DNA of 64,000 nt, taken from IMG/VR virus record IMGVR_UViG_3300003323_000328, positions 27,913-91,912 of that record; one strand, written 5' to 3'. Under the pieces are notes generated by a model. The model saw nothing but the letters and a program-made list of their open reading frames with translations, made no database searches and was not told where the DNA came from. Source of the DNA: a virus. The position numbers were made by a program, and so were the translations under genes. Numbering within the stretch: position 1 is the first letter of the stretch; each line of letters opens with the position of its first letter. Of the stretch, positions 37,101 through 45,716 are shown piece after piece.

Positions 37101-40100
37101 AACAGAAGTACTTTGGAATGGTCTTAAGAGTTTTGTTTTTGCTAATAAAATATCAGATAGAAGAAAAGACTTATTTTTAGGTAAAGAGGCTTTAGCTCAT
37201 AAAATAAAAGAATTTATTAAAACTAAAGAAGGTAGAACTAATCAATTTTTATTAAGACTTTCTTTTGATACTAAACCTAATCAACCCCAATTAATTAGCT
37301 ACAATGCGGCTAAAGAAGAATATGTAGATGAAATTAATATTTATAGAGGATTTTTAGATTTACTTGTTTCTCCTAACGAAACTACTAAACAACTTGGAAG
37401 AGATTTAGTAGATTATTTTTATCTTAATGGTGGTATACAACAAGCTAGGGAATGGGGTAAATATATACATCCTAGTTATTTAAAAGGAACTGTATATTAT
37501 AGTATTTTTAACGAAACTGATTTTGAAAATTTAGATACTATTGGATATGAAGAAGGTATTAGTAAATATACTAAACAATTTTTTCAGCATAATCCATGGT
37601 ATTTACCTACTTTAAATCTGCAATCTAATGAGTATAAAATTACTGAAGATACAATAGAATTAACTGATCCTCTTAATGTTAAAAAAGAATACCCTTTAGA
37701 ATTAAATGCTAAAGGTGAGTATCCTGTTATATTTAGTATTAAGGATAGTAAAAGTCCTAAAGGACATAAGATTTATGTTTCTATTGGTAATAATAAGTAT
37801 CAACAAATTAATGTTTTAGGAGCTACTAATTTTACTGAATATAATTGGACTGGAGAATCTATTATCCACAAAAATTATAATAAACCTACTAAAAAAGTAG
37901 CTGAGGTTAAAAATAAACCTATTAATGATACTAAAAGTGTACCAACTTTTTCTTTAGCAGAGTATACAGGAGATGTAAATAAAGTATTGAATAATATAAA
38001 AGATCCTAAGTATAAAGCTTTAGTTGATATACTAAAACAAAGAACTTATGATAATAATATAGAGTTTAATACATCTCTTCCACAGGGAGGAGAATATAGT
38101 TTAAATAATAAAACTATTTATATTAATCCTAATAAAGTAAAAAGTGTAGAAAGAACTATTCTTCATGAAGTAGTTCATGCTGCTACTATGAGAGCTTTTT
38201 ATTCTACTGATGGATTAACTGAGTCTCAAATAAATGCCGTGGAATCTTTAAGAAAAGTTAGATCATCCTTAAGGGATAAACTTATAGCTGGAGATTTTGA
38301 GGATATTGGATTAAAAGCTAGTGAATTAGAGGAATTTGAAACTTTATTTAAGGAAACTGCCAAAAGTAAAGAACAAGAAAAAAGAATGGTCGAATTAGTT
38401 CCTAAATATTATGGTTTTTATTCTGATGTAGAATTTATTAGTGAGCTATTTACAAGAGAAGAGTTTCAAAATACTCTTAATAATATTAAGTATGATAGTA
38501 ATAGATCTATATTAGATAGAATTGTTAATTTTATTACTACTATATTAAAAGAACTAGGAGTAAGTTCTAACACTGCTCTAGAAGCTTCTATTAAAGATGC
38601 AGTACTTCTTATTACCGATAAAAAAGAAAAGAAGAGTATTTTTGATCTTAGTAGATTAAATGATGTAACTGCAATGTCTCTTTCTGATTTTACTAATCAA
38701 GAATATAGAACACTGATTAATAAATTTGAAGAAAGATTAGCATTTATTGATAGCAGTATAGTTAAAGCTGTAATAGGAAATGAACCTGTTAGAGCTGAAC
38801 AATTAAGAGCTAGAAGGACTGAAGTAGAACAAGAATTTAATGAATTTAAAGATAACGCAGTTTTTGAAGGAGTTATTAAATTAGCTAACAATGATCTTAA
38901 AAATGTAGAAGAAATTCTAAAGCAACCTAGTATAAGTCATAATGATATTAATTATACAATACGTATAATTAAACAGTGGCAAGAAGCAAGTGATTTTGTT
39001 TTAGAAGAATCTGATGTTACAGATAGAAATACTCGCTATAAAGATATTAAAAAGATAGAAGCCGATGCTAGTGAGTTATATGATTTATGGATTCGAGTCG
39101 CTAGAAATAGTTTACTTTTAGCAGTTAAAGAAGAATCTGGACTTCAAAATCTTACACAAGAAGTATTAACTGCACAAAGTAAGATTAATACTCTTACTGC
39201 TAACTTAATGGATATATCTAGAACTGGTAATATTATATTATCAGTTATGGATAAATGGATGAGAGAATCAAGTAAAAGAGCTTCTCTAGAAGCAAATGCT
39301 ATTCATGAAGAAACTGCTAAACTTGTAGAAGGTATTAAAAATACTGATTTATTTAAAAAAGAAGGATATTATCTTTTTGCACAAAGAGACAATGAAGATA
39401 ATTTAACAGGTGAATTAGTTCGTCCTTTAAATGTAGAGTACTATAAAAATAGAAATCTGCTTCTAGAGAAAGCATCAAGGGAGGATAATAAAGAACTGAG
39501 AAGTATTTACTGGAAAGACTATTTCAATTGGATGAGAGAAAACCATACTTTCTTTGATATAAGAAAATTATACAAAGAAAATAATGATGGTACTTATACT
39601 TATAGTCCTGATACTGAATATGTAGATACTCTAAAGAAACAATTTAAAGAAAAGTTTAATAACCTGATAGAAGAACAAAAAAAGAAGATTGAGTTATATA
39701 ATGAAAAGTTAGGTTACAAAATACAATCTGTAGAAGGTGATCCTGAGGCTAATAGAGAAATAGAAAAGTGGAAAGCAGCTAATGATCCTACTATTTATTT
39801 AAGAAATGTTGTTAGTGGAGATTATAAGCAATCTATTATTGATGGAATATTTGTAAAAAATGAAGGACAGGAATATGTTGTAAAAAGAGCTAATAAAACT
39901 TGGGAAGATATTAGATATAACAAAATTCAAAATCAGCCAGAACTAAAAGCTTTTTACGATTATACAGTTCAAACTCTAAATAGACTTTACTCATTTATAC
40001 CGACTGGATTTAAAGAAGGTATAACAAATGCTACTATTCCTTCTATAAAGAAAAATCTTATAGAAGAATATAATGAGAAAGGAATGAATGCTGCTGTAAC

Positions 40101-41970
40101 TAAAACTAACAATAATTTTATAGAGGGTATTTCAGTTTTAGATACAGAATCTATAACTAATAAATTACAAGATCCTATTACAGGTAAACCTCTTTTAAAT
40201 CTTAATGTTAGATATTTAAATTCTTTAAGTCCTGAAGAAAGAACTTATGACTTAGAAAAAGTACTTAATACTTTTGCTACGGAAGCATTAAACTTTAAAC
40301 ATAAGTCTACAGTTGAAGATAGTATTAGACTAGCTCAATCTATTCTGGAACAAAGTCTTGAAGTTGTTAAATCTCCTAGAGGAGATGCAATGATTAATAG
40401 ATTTGGTGAAGTTATTAAAGTTAAGGATGGAAAAGCTCTCCAAGAACAAATGGAGTATGCTATTGAAGCTTTTTACGGACAACGTAAAGTTACTCAAGGT
40501 ATAACAAGTAAAAAAGTTTATACTAACAAAGCTAAGACTAAAGTAGATAAACTTAATAAAGAAATAGAATCTAAAGAGAAATATAGTACTGAAACTAAAG
40601 AGTTTATAAATGAATTAAAAGTTAAATATCCTCATTTAGTAACTCAAGATTTAGATGCTATACCTCTAAAAGAAGCTGCTAATAAATATTTAAAAGATAA
40701 TACAAGATTTATAGCAGGAAGTAAATTAGGAGATTCTTTATTGCAGTATATGCAATTAAAAGGTATGGGTTGGAATATATTTAGTTCTATTACTAACGTT
40801 GTTTTCGGTTGGATGTCTAATCTAACCTATGCTTCTGGTGGAGTTGATTTTACAGTAGATCAAATGCTTAAAGCTAATAGAATTATGCTTGGAGCCACTG
40901 GTAGAGCATTTGGTGTAAGTAATCCAATTGGAAGAAAAGTTAATAGATTAATGGATAAGTATAATGTTCTAGGAGAACTTAATGATGCAAGTTATAATGG
41001 AGTAACTAATTTTAAGAGAGTTAAAAAAGGTATTGAAAATTTATCACCCTATGAATTACAAAGAAAAGGTGAGTATTTTGTTCAAGGTATGACTATGGTA
41101 GCTACTATGCTTAATACTAAAGTAATGGTTAATGGTGTAGAAACTACTTTATGGAATGCTTATGATAATGATGGAAATTTCTTAGGAGATAATAAGAGTG
41201 ATTGGGAAGGCGATCTTAATAATAAAGCACATAATAAAGAATATTTTAAATTTTCTAACAAAGTCGATCAAATTAATAAAACTATTCATGGTAATTATGA
41301 TGTTAATTCACCTGTAAGAATTAAAAAAGGTGTTTTAGGTAGAGCACTTTTACAATTTAGATCATGGATTGCCGAAGGAGTTGCTTCAAGATTAGAAAAT
41401 GAAAAATATGATTTACTTTTAGGTAGAAAAAGAAAAGGTAGATGGAGAACTTATAGTGATCTAGGTTTTAAAGAAAGTCTTAGAGGTTTATTACGTATAG
41501 CTAGAGGTAAGAAACTAGATAATTTACGTAGTGATATCGATGCTACTATTGCTACTGAAAATATGAAAAGAAACTTAGCTGAAATCTATCAGTATAGTAT
41601 TCTTCTTGCTCTAGCTTATACTCTTATGGGCTTAGATTTAGACGATGATGATGAATATGGTAAAAAAGCTGTTAATCTTACTGTTAACCAGTTGCTTAGA
41701 TTACAAGATGATATAGAATTTTATTATAGTCCATTAGCTATAGAAAATATAGCTCAAAATGCATTACCTGTATTTACTTTAGTAAGAGATGGTGCTAGAT
41801 TTTTAGATGCTATTGAGAAAGGATTTATTGAGGGAGAATGGGATTATAAAACAGGTAAAAAAGCTGGTGAAAGTAGAATACTATGGACAGGAGCTAAAGT
41901 ATTTCCTTTTGGTAGTAGTATGGCTTCATTTATCAACAAAACAGAAAACGAAGAAAGTTTTAGAAACTAG
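31183..41970 (+). CDS. Giant virion protein with RNA-polymerase-like and zinc-protease-like regions
   Basis: 3595 residues in one unbroken frame. The N-terminus (residues 1-45, PDWKALVDLVGEDTAYAIY) resembles short domains at the start of large polyvalent phage proteins. An RNA-polymerase beta-prime-like core is suggested by FRIPNQGHNS (R1524) followed by GSDFDVDKLY, with D1563, D1565 and D1567 fitting the DxDxD metal triad. HEVVH at 2328-2332, with E2421 in VEFISELFT as a possible third ligand, marks a gluzincin-like protease region. Coiled coils follow (about 2500-2900). The C-terminal 420 residues contain hydrophobic and amphipathic segments, including one at about 3468-3485. crAss-like phages carry a virion RNA polymerase that is injected to transcribe early genes, and this protein is the candidate here. 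Confidence 0.75.
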   Translation: MKCPVKSTPDWKALVDLVGEDTAYAIYVKNNEEIPDPKDFQNYINYNLRVVTALNSDKVREPKNNKEGFLNDLIKQGVPKDQLNLVENSLDSVETKEDLKEQLILSTVSGIETAVTTDKSGNPTSVYKDLNVPGGKNYKEVEIRTPDLISPIRGHAEFSTKKGIGWFRADEKENDSSIRRVLEVQSDLFQKRRKSLKNSLLNLLNNDNNWVSFFVRSIIQDSFKKGYNKVLFPSGNTANKVEGQETVDGFVETTTKRLNDIKERKSAFEQTYKKEIKQNDVSTFTHNNEYYMRKPRSKTNSKITYEKNSNNKTISITADQFANAYKEFVVSQFDTEIEALEKELKDVQEGRVPFVAINKFYQDTIKNTLKKRGYNPTEITDEHANTWFEVNTNNTPIAFSPSEQTIEQIYSDLVIPGFSAYTQNEAVNHIAEQVIISIDTTPGISFNQAISKFVNYAEDQILTGNEKYEPIVENIDKFRQLVLERLNRIGLLHKTPIDENDQLTIEGDDVSDSFYWEDDWVFKYNSKMNAQETIKKFLTFIPKTTYEDGEYYEVENYLGTLSFIPYDEVFEDLKAILADTPNNWEAMRTKLEDIQTTKPWIFNLLFQMNNYEGDRQQLINQFVTSFSSTYSNFKTLLWDEDNGTYEFKLIDTDQNSVVKNLLFKWQNNFYTVNVEVGEVISELEKLKDNKDVNRIRKFFTSIGIDITTQTVQDLIDGKVGNLTYEQHFTSTDKGLFNLIKSRLAGRNSNGLDQEDVINPVINNSAIRNLANTEYLYNNTLYSNSLRNGEGNTVYSYSFNKFITKQFQRLQDNDYVTKYSNITFNSPIIRDGQPLYKTWLYELKHNPSFKDTFSISPFDTVKESGREGTKLSKMTDIDLELTKLQLFQNKGNTKKGVGRIANYLFTVPGKTTSYIFTAPVLDIVVSNKKLGKTTKDAIYSIALTELSRINNSFGKDITNTRYKNGSKFFYFFPSLNKKTTPEIWNTDGTVKLPTTNVNGKTVESIIREKIEAAITNDINNKISEWNDIGFIKDGELIYTDKSYKQGTKTDPFLAAADYIVNNTLFEFNLHQTFIGDPALYYKKSPEDTWDEIGKRLAAQIAPGKDLSLFSPTEDFISVKVKDREGDIALNIAELKKILKDEAAPYESLNGTDAQEFTTLPEALLVKYRLGNITSEVYNNILNRIKKDKDNLVLTEQELNTVLQPDKPVYVSTDILTDQDVVSLEYVKSSSIPLLPQFTKGLELDKLRKAMEKLETEKGKPVRLAFDSATKVGGVPSISIFNEDGTIKSDLDLSNNYKVLTRDGFRIQQDVPYDPNYEEVVKSTQATKLLFDSILETSGFNYKGSDYTGKQLKDVWNNLHKQLFEGSAATLQKDITLPDGSLDSQKIQQILAEEAVKREYTPAEIASLSILPDGRFEFPFWALNSSKKFESIITSLYTNRVVKQKMHGSSYVLVSEEGTQGKSKGIVYTSNYEGKLKPMRVENGVVKGAQVLIPWKFKADINKFITDGVIDNTKVPEEVLEQFGFRIPNQGHNSMSLIEVVGFLPPVMGDIVVASRNFITQMGSDFDVDKLYVYDYFVNIDDKVSKQDNIKNDILDIHKTVLKNPKVFKSAVTPLGNVKDSESAKYLKSIYKQSIENRLSPDYKKAKYLESIDGKAMVGIESLASTLNTILQEKDIYIQKPIKADRKTVYVKDYITFGDDKGSTILLNNLSSPLTWRGNSKNSVISADQSAAVDNEKDPTLSYINSNPITAPARTALRQLGLEADHLNYFMAQDVVRSFTKQVRAKRSFLSSFSNNIEETILANLINDTRKAYLNTLSDSDKVSYTDDSLLDTKLTQNQLKKNLTEKSLYIDLQVLLRFAKAYKIGKDLNTIQNAINIESGGVGKSVLEVANKNKRINNLSNINYVANVTTLLGDMKESGLVPNTYSGYAVTNSVLLANDTFSKPNDFFKYGTRSFKQVLEEFTDITDNIPSVDQTEVLWNGLKSFVFANKISDRRKDLFLGKEALAHKIKEFIKTKEGRTNQFLLRLSFDTKPNQPQLISYNAAKEEYVDEINIYRGFLDLLVSPNETTKQLGRDLVDYFYLNGGIQQAREWGKYIHPSYLKGTVYYSIFNETDFENLDTIGYEEGISKYTKQFFQHNPWYLPTLNLQSNEYKITEDTIELTDPLNVKKEYPLELNAKGEYPVIFSIKDSKSPKGHKIYVSIGNNKYQQINVLGATNFTEYNWTGESIIHKNYNKPTKKVAEVKNKPINDTKSVPTFSLAEYTGDVNKVLNNIKDPKYKALVDILKQRTYDNNIEFNTSLPQGGEYSLNNKTIYINPNKVKSVERTILHEVVHAATMRAFYSTDGLTESQINAVESLRKVRSSLRDKLIAGDFEDIGLKASELEEFETLFKETAKSKEQEKRMVELVPKYYGFYSDVEFISELFTREEFQNTLNNIKYDSNRSILDRIVNFITTILKELGVSSNTALEASIKDAVLLITDKKEKKSIFDLSRLNDVTAMSLSDFTNQEYRTLINKFEERLAFIDSSIVKAVIGNEPVRAEQLRARRTEVEQEFNEFKDNAVFEGVIKLANNDLKNVEEILKQPSISHNDINYTIRIIKQWQEASDFVLEESDVTDRNTRYKDIKKIEADASELYDLWIRVARNSLLLAVKEESGLQNLTQEVLTAQSKINTLTANLMDISRTGNIILSVMDKWMRESSKRASLEANAIHEETAKLVEGIKNTDLFKKEGYYLFAQRDNEDNLTGELVRPLNVEYYKNRNLLLEKASREDNKELRSIYWKDYFNWMRENHTFFDIRKLYKENNDGTYTYSPDTEYVDTLKKQFKEKFNNLIEEQKKKIELYNEKLGYKIQSVEGDPEANREIEKWKAANDPTIYLRNVVSGDYKQSIIDGIFVKNEGQEYVVKRANKTWEDIRYNKIQNQPELKAFYDYTVQTLNRLYSFIPTGFKEGITNATIPSIKKNLIEEYNEKGMNAAVTKTNNNFIEGISVLDTESITNKLQDPITGKPLLNLNVRYLNSLSPEERTYDLEKVLNTFATEALNFKHKSTVEDSIRLAQSILEQSLEVVKSPRGDAMINRFGEVIKVKDGKALQEQMEYAIEAFYGQRKVTQGITSKKVYTNKAKTKVDKLNKEIESKEKYSTETKEFINELKVKYPHLVTQDLDAIPLKEAANKYLKDNTRFIAGSKLGDSLLQYMQLKGMGWNIFSSITNVVFGWMSNLTYASGGVDFTVDQMLKANRIMLGATGRAFGVSNPIGRKVNRLMDKYNVLGELNDASYNGVTNFKRVKKGIENLSPYELQRKGEYFVQGMTMVATMLNTKVMVNGVETTLWNAYDNDGNFLGDNKSDWEGDLNNKAHNKEYFKFSNKVDQINKTIHGNYDVNSPVRIKKGVLGRALLQFRSWIAEGVASRLENEKYDLLLGRKRKGRWRTYSDLGFKESLRGLLRIARGKKLDNLRSDIDATIATENMKRNLAEIYQYSILLALAYTLMGLDLDDDDEYGKKAVNLTVNQLLRLQDDIEFYYSPLAIENIAQNALPVFTLVRDGARFLDAIEKGFIEGEWDYKTGKKAGESRILWTGAKVFPFGSSMASFINKTENEESFRN

Positions 41971-41999
41971 TATTCTTTTTTTGAAAAAATAGATAAAAG

Positions 42000-42033
42000 T
42001 AGGTTTTCCGCAGTGGAAAGCCTATTTTTATTT
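42000..42033 (+). terminator. Intrinsic terminator after the giant gene
   Basis: TAGGTTTTCC (42000-42009) pairs with GGAAAGCCTA (42015-42024), 10 bp with one wobble and a 5-base loop, followed by TTTTTATTTT. It separates the cargo-protein genes from the fibre module. Confidence 0.8.
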
Positions 42034-42034
42034 T

Positions 42035-42757
42035 ATGGCAGTAACAAAAGTCCTTTGTTTAAGTGAACGCTACCAAGATTGTAGTAAGTTTACTATTACT
42101 GATGAATCAGTATATACTACTAGTGCTCCTGATAGACGTCAAGATATTGCTAATATTTTAGTAGGTGCTAAAATGGACGAAAATCAAGTTCTTGATTATA
42201 TTACTGGACTTGATAATAGCGAACCTTTAAGTCAGATAAGTTGGTTAATAACTAGCAAAGGAGATGGAGCATATAGATTCTTTTTAGTTGGGGTTCCTCT
42301 ATTTAATCCTGAAACTACTTATGTAAATCAAATAGTAAATGGTTCTGGAGCTATAACTCGCTATCCTAATATTATATATCATGTTGCATCTGAAACATAC
42401 TACAGAGCTATTTTTAGTTCTTTTAATGGTATAGAGCCTACAGTAACAGACGGATGGCAGACTTATTGGGAAGCTTATGATTTACTTACTAATATTCAAA
42501 CTTATTTAGCAAGTGATAAGTTTAGTACTTTAATACATGATGATGGTTTTTATTGTAATTATGAATCTTGCTTATTAAAAAAGATTGATTCTATTACTGA
42601 TAAAGAACTTTGTGGTATTTGTCCAGATAACGAAGCTTTTAATACTGTATTAAGAATGCAGTTTATGTTGGATGCAGCTAATAGTAATAACTGGCAAGAT
42701 AAAGCTACTAGAAGTGAAGTAATTATTAAAGAAGCCACTAAAAAATACTGCTGCTAA
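42035..42757 (+). CDS. Cysteine-rich protein at the head of the fibre module
   Basis: 240 residues. The first two-thirds is mixed alpha/beta. The C-terminal part has clustered cysteines: CNYESC, then CGIC, and a terminal CC, with a helix RMQFMLDAANSN between. The spacing could bind a metal, although no named zinc finger fits. It starts 11 bases after the terminator stem and overlaps the next fibre gene by one base. A baseplate-to-fibre adaptor role is inferred from position only. Confidence 0.6.
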   Translation: MAVTKVLCLSERYQDCSKFTITDESVYTTSAPDRRQDIANILVGAKMDENQVLDYITGLDNSEPLSQISWLITSKGDGAYRFFLVGVPLFNPETTYVNQIVNGSGAITRYPNIIYHVASETYYRAIFSSFNGIEPTVTDGWQTYWEAYDLLTNIQTYLASDKFSTLIHDDGFYCNYESCLLKKIDSITDKELCGICPDNEAFNTVLRMQFMLDAANSNNWQDKATRSEVIIKEATKKYCC

Positions 42758-43863
42758 TGCTTGATCCTAAGTTAAAAGATAAACTTAATCAAGCCTATTC
42801 TAAAATAGGAGAGATTGGTTATCAATCTGCTCTCTCTTTAAGAAAAGGTAAAGATTTTACTACCAAGCAAAGAGAACTTTGGGAAAAAGGTATTAAAATC
42901 TGGACTATACTAAAGATACTTTTTAGACATGTAGATTTAGAAACAACTCCCCCTACTCTCTATAATATAACAGAAAAACAAGTTAATGAACTTGTTAGAT
43001 GTTTAGAAAAATTAGGTCAATTAGATGCTTTACCTATTGTACCTAAAATATTTCCAGGCTGTAAGCCAAATACTATTAATACTGGTGGAGGTAGTGGTAC
43101 AACTGGACCTGCCGGACCTGCTGGTAGTGATGCAAATATAGTTGTTCAACTTCAACCAGGTGAAACAGAATTAGAATTAGCTCAAACTACAGTGGGTGGA
43201 GTTAAAACATATACATTAGGATTTACTTTATATAAAGCTCCAGATGTATCTATTAGTTTTGCTGATCCACAAATTCATGAGAAAGGTACTGTAGTTTCTA
43301 CTAAAAATGTTACTTTAACTAGTGATAAAGGCAGTGAGAGTGTAACTGCTATGACTATTTTTGATTCTACTTTAAATGCACTTTTACAATCAATTATTAA
43401 TTTAACAACTATAAATGGTAACATACAACCAGTTATAAATGTTTTACCAGTTCCAGATGTATCTGATAGTCTATTAGTACAGGTTACTATTACAGACGGA
43501 ATAAATCCTTTTACTATAAGCAAAACACTACCATTTGTATATCCTATTTTGCATGGTAATAATGATAATACTAGTATAACTTATTATACTTCTTTAACTA
43601 AATTAATAGAAGAAAAAGGAACTAAGAATATATCTTTTAATGGTGATTATAAATATTTCTTTGTCTGTTATCCCGCTTCTTATGGAGATATTAAGATTTA
43701 TGACCATAATGAAATAGAAGTAACTAGTGAGTTTACTATAACTACTACAGATATTACAAGTACTGGATTAACTAATAACTGGACTACTAGTTATAAAATA
43801 TATAGAACTACTGATAAAACTACTATTAATAATAGATTATTTAGAATAGAATTTACAAGCTAA
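42757..43863 (+). CDS. Fibre protein with short collagen-like stalk
   Basis: 368 residues. A helical N-terminal part (about 1-100, LDPKLKDKLNQAYSKIGEIG) would attach to the tail. A short collagen-like GPAGPAGSD stretch follows near residue 117. The C-terminal 240 residues are beta-rich and Thr-rich, with Ig-like patterning. Gly-X-Y repeats in phage fibres promote trimer formation. The single-base overlaps with both neighbours indicate a tightly coupled fibre operon. It could equally be a fibre adaptor. Confidence 0.65.
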   Translation: MLDPKLKDKLNQAYSKIGEIGYQSALSLRKGKDFTTKQRELWEKGIKIWTILKILFRHVDLETTPPTLYNITEKQVNELVRCLEKLGQLDALPIVPKIFPGCKPNTINTGGGSGTTGPAGPAGSDANIVVQLQPGETELELAQTTVGGVKTYTLGFTLYKAPDVSISFADPQIHEKGTVVSTKNVTLTSDKGSESVTAMTIFDSTLNALLQSIINLTTINGNIQPVINVLPVPDVSDSLLVQVTITDGINPFTISKTLPFVYPILHGNNDNTSITYYTSLTKLIEEKGTKNISFNGDYKYFFVCYPASYGDIKIYDHNEIEVTSEFTITTTDITSTGLTNNWTTSYKIYRTTDKTTINNRLFRIEFTS

Positions 43864-45716
43864 TGGCTGGAGAAATAATAAATCAGTGGGACCTAAAAAG
43901 AAAACTGCCTTTAGACAAAAGGCAGAGAGTTGCTGATCAAACTGCACGATTAGCCATTCAATATCTTTATAAAGGTCTTATTGTTAGACAAGCTGATACT
44001 GGACAACTATATTTATATATTGGAGATGAAACTAGTAATCTTACTGGAGATTGGGAGTTAATACAAAAACTATATACAGGAACTGGTGCTCCTTCCACAA
44101 CATTAGGAACTATTGGAGATATTCATATACATGAAACCACTAAAGTTCTTTCTAAAAAAACAGGTGCTACTACTTGGACAGCTTTATTTACCATAACTGG
44201 TGCTCAAATTTTTACAGGAACTGGTGCTCCTAGTGGAGGTACTGGCTTAGATGGAGATATGTACTTTAGAAGTAATGGAGATGTTTATCAAAAAGAGTCT
44301 GGAAGTTGGGCATTAAAATTTAATATAAAAGGAAGTAATGGAACTAATGGAGATACCTATGCAAGTACTTCTACAACTTCTATTAATTTAGGAACTGCTA
44401 CGGCTCCTCTTAGTTTAACTATTGGAACTGGAAAAGCTTATACAGTTGGACAAGATGTAGTAGTCGTAAGTAGAGCTGATAATGCAAATAAAGTAACTGG
44501 TTCTGTTGTAAGTTATAATTCTGGAACTGGAGCTTTAGTACTTAATGGGTTAACTATTACTGGAACTGGAACTCATACAGATTGGGATGTTAATTTATCA
44601 GGAGCACCAGGAGCTACTGGTTCTCAAGGAAAAGCCTTTATTCATATTGAATCTGATATTAATTTAACTCAAGCTAAAATAGTAACTATACAAGGAGGAA
44701 GTTGGACTCCTCAAGCACCTTGGTCAGCTTCAGTACTTAATGATACTAGAAGTCCAAGTGAATTAACAGCTACTGCTGGTATTCAAGGAAATAAGGCTGG
44801 ACATAGTATAGCTTATGATGGTACTAATTGGTATGATAATGGTACTTGGAGAGGAGCTACAGGAGCAACTGGTGCTACAGGAGCTGCTGGGGCAGATGGA
44901 GCAACTATAACTAATAACTATCTTCCTTTTGTTTATATGAGTACAGCAGTATTCAATACACAAACAAGAAGTATTATAGTTAATAGACCTCCTGGAGGTA
45001 GTCTTGAAATAGGTGGAAAATGTGATGTAGGAACTATTTTAATAGTAAATCCTCCTTCAGTCACTAGTATTGCAATTAGTACTAATGCAAATGCAGCTAT
45101 AATTGGAAGTGGAGATATTAGTACTATAAATCCTAGTACAATAAATGGATTATCTATAGGAGTTAATGAGAAAATAACTAGAATTGTATTTATTTGTGCT
45201 ACTAGAAGTGGAGATAACAATACATGGGAAATTTTATCTGCTGATAGACATAATCAATATAACACTCTAACAGTTAATTTACCTTCTCCTGTAGATTTTA
45301 GAAGCAAAGTTGTAGCAAATACACTTATAGGAACTAAACAAGGTATTAGATATAGTAATTCTTTTACTTGGACAAAACCAGCTACTAAGTTTGAAGAATC
45401 CAATATATTTTATGCTAGAATAATGTATACATTCTATGTAAATAGAGGTACAGTTACAGATACATCTGCTTTTGAGGCTCATTTAGAAGCTGATACAGAT
45501 AGTAGTGGCGTATGGACAGAAATTCCTACGAGTAAAATATACTTTACTGCTACGGATGATTATCAACAATATATGTTAGCACATAGTGATAATAGTGTAC
45601 CAGCAGGATCAACTAGAGCTTATAGATTAGTTTTAACAGCTCAAGGTGGTAGTGATGCTGCAACAATAAATGTATCTGCACAAGCTTATGGTGAATTATT
45701 AGTAATAAGAAAATGA
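43863..45716 (+). CDS. Tail fibre protein with collagen-like segments
   Basis: 617 residues. Two related TGTGAPS repeats with a following GD pair lie near residues 77-95 and 119-140, a motif common in fibre shafts. Collagen-like Gly-X-Y runs appear near 246-256 (GAPGATGSQGKA) and 330-345 (GATGATGAAGADGA). The C-terminal 230 residues form a beta-rich head without cysteine. A fibre shaft and receptor-binding role fits. The overlap with 45713 suggests co-assembly. Confidence 0.75.
   Translation: MAGEIINQWDLKRKLPLDKRQRVADQTARLAIQYLYKGLIVRQADTGQLYLYIGDETSNLTGDWELIQKLYTGTGAPSTTLGTIGDIHIHETTKVLSKKTGATTWTALFTITGAQIFTGTGAPSGGTGLDGDMYFRSNGDVYQKESGSWALKFNIKGSNGTNGDTYASTSTTSINLGTATAPLSLTIGTGKAYTVGQDVVVVSRADNANKVTGSVVSYNSGTGALVLNGLTITGTGTHTDWDVNLSGAPGATGSQGKAFIHIESDINLTQAKIVTIQGGSWTPQAPWSASVLNDTRSPSELTATAGIQGNKAGHSIAYDGTNWYDNGTWRGATGATGATGAAGADGATITNNYLPFVYMSTAVFNTQTRSIIVNRPPGGSLEIGGKCDVGTILIVNPPSVTSIAISTNANAAIIGSGDISTINPSTINGLSIGVNEKITRIVFICATRSGDNNTWEILSADRHNQYNTLTVNLPSPVDFRSKVVANTLIGTKQGIRYSNSFTWTKPATKFEESNIFYARIMYTFYVNRGTVTDTSAFEAHLEADTDSSGVWTEIPTSKIYFTATDDYQQYMLAHSDNSVPAGSTRAYRLVLTAQGGSDAATINVSAQAYGELLVIRK

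Noticed and set aside
31183-41970. Stop-codon reassignment, known in some crAss-like phages
   Set aside because: Long genes end at TAG as well as TAA here, including this one, and no long gene has internal TAG or TGA in frame.
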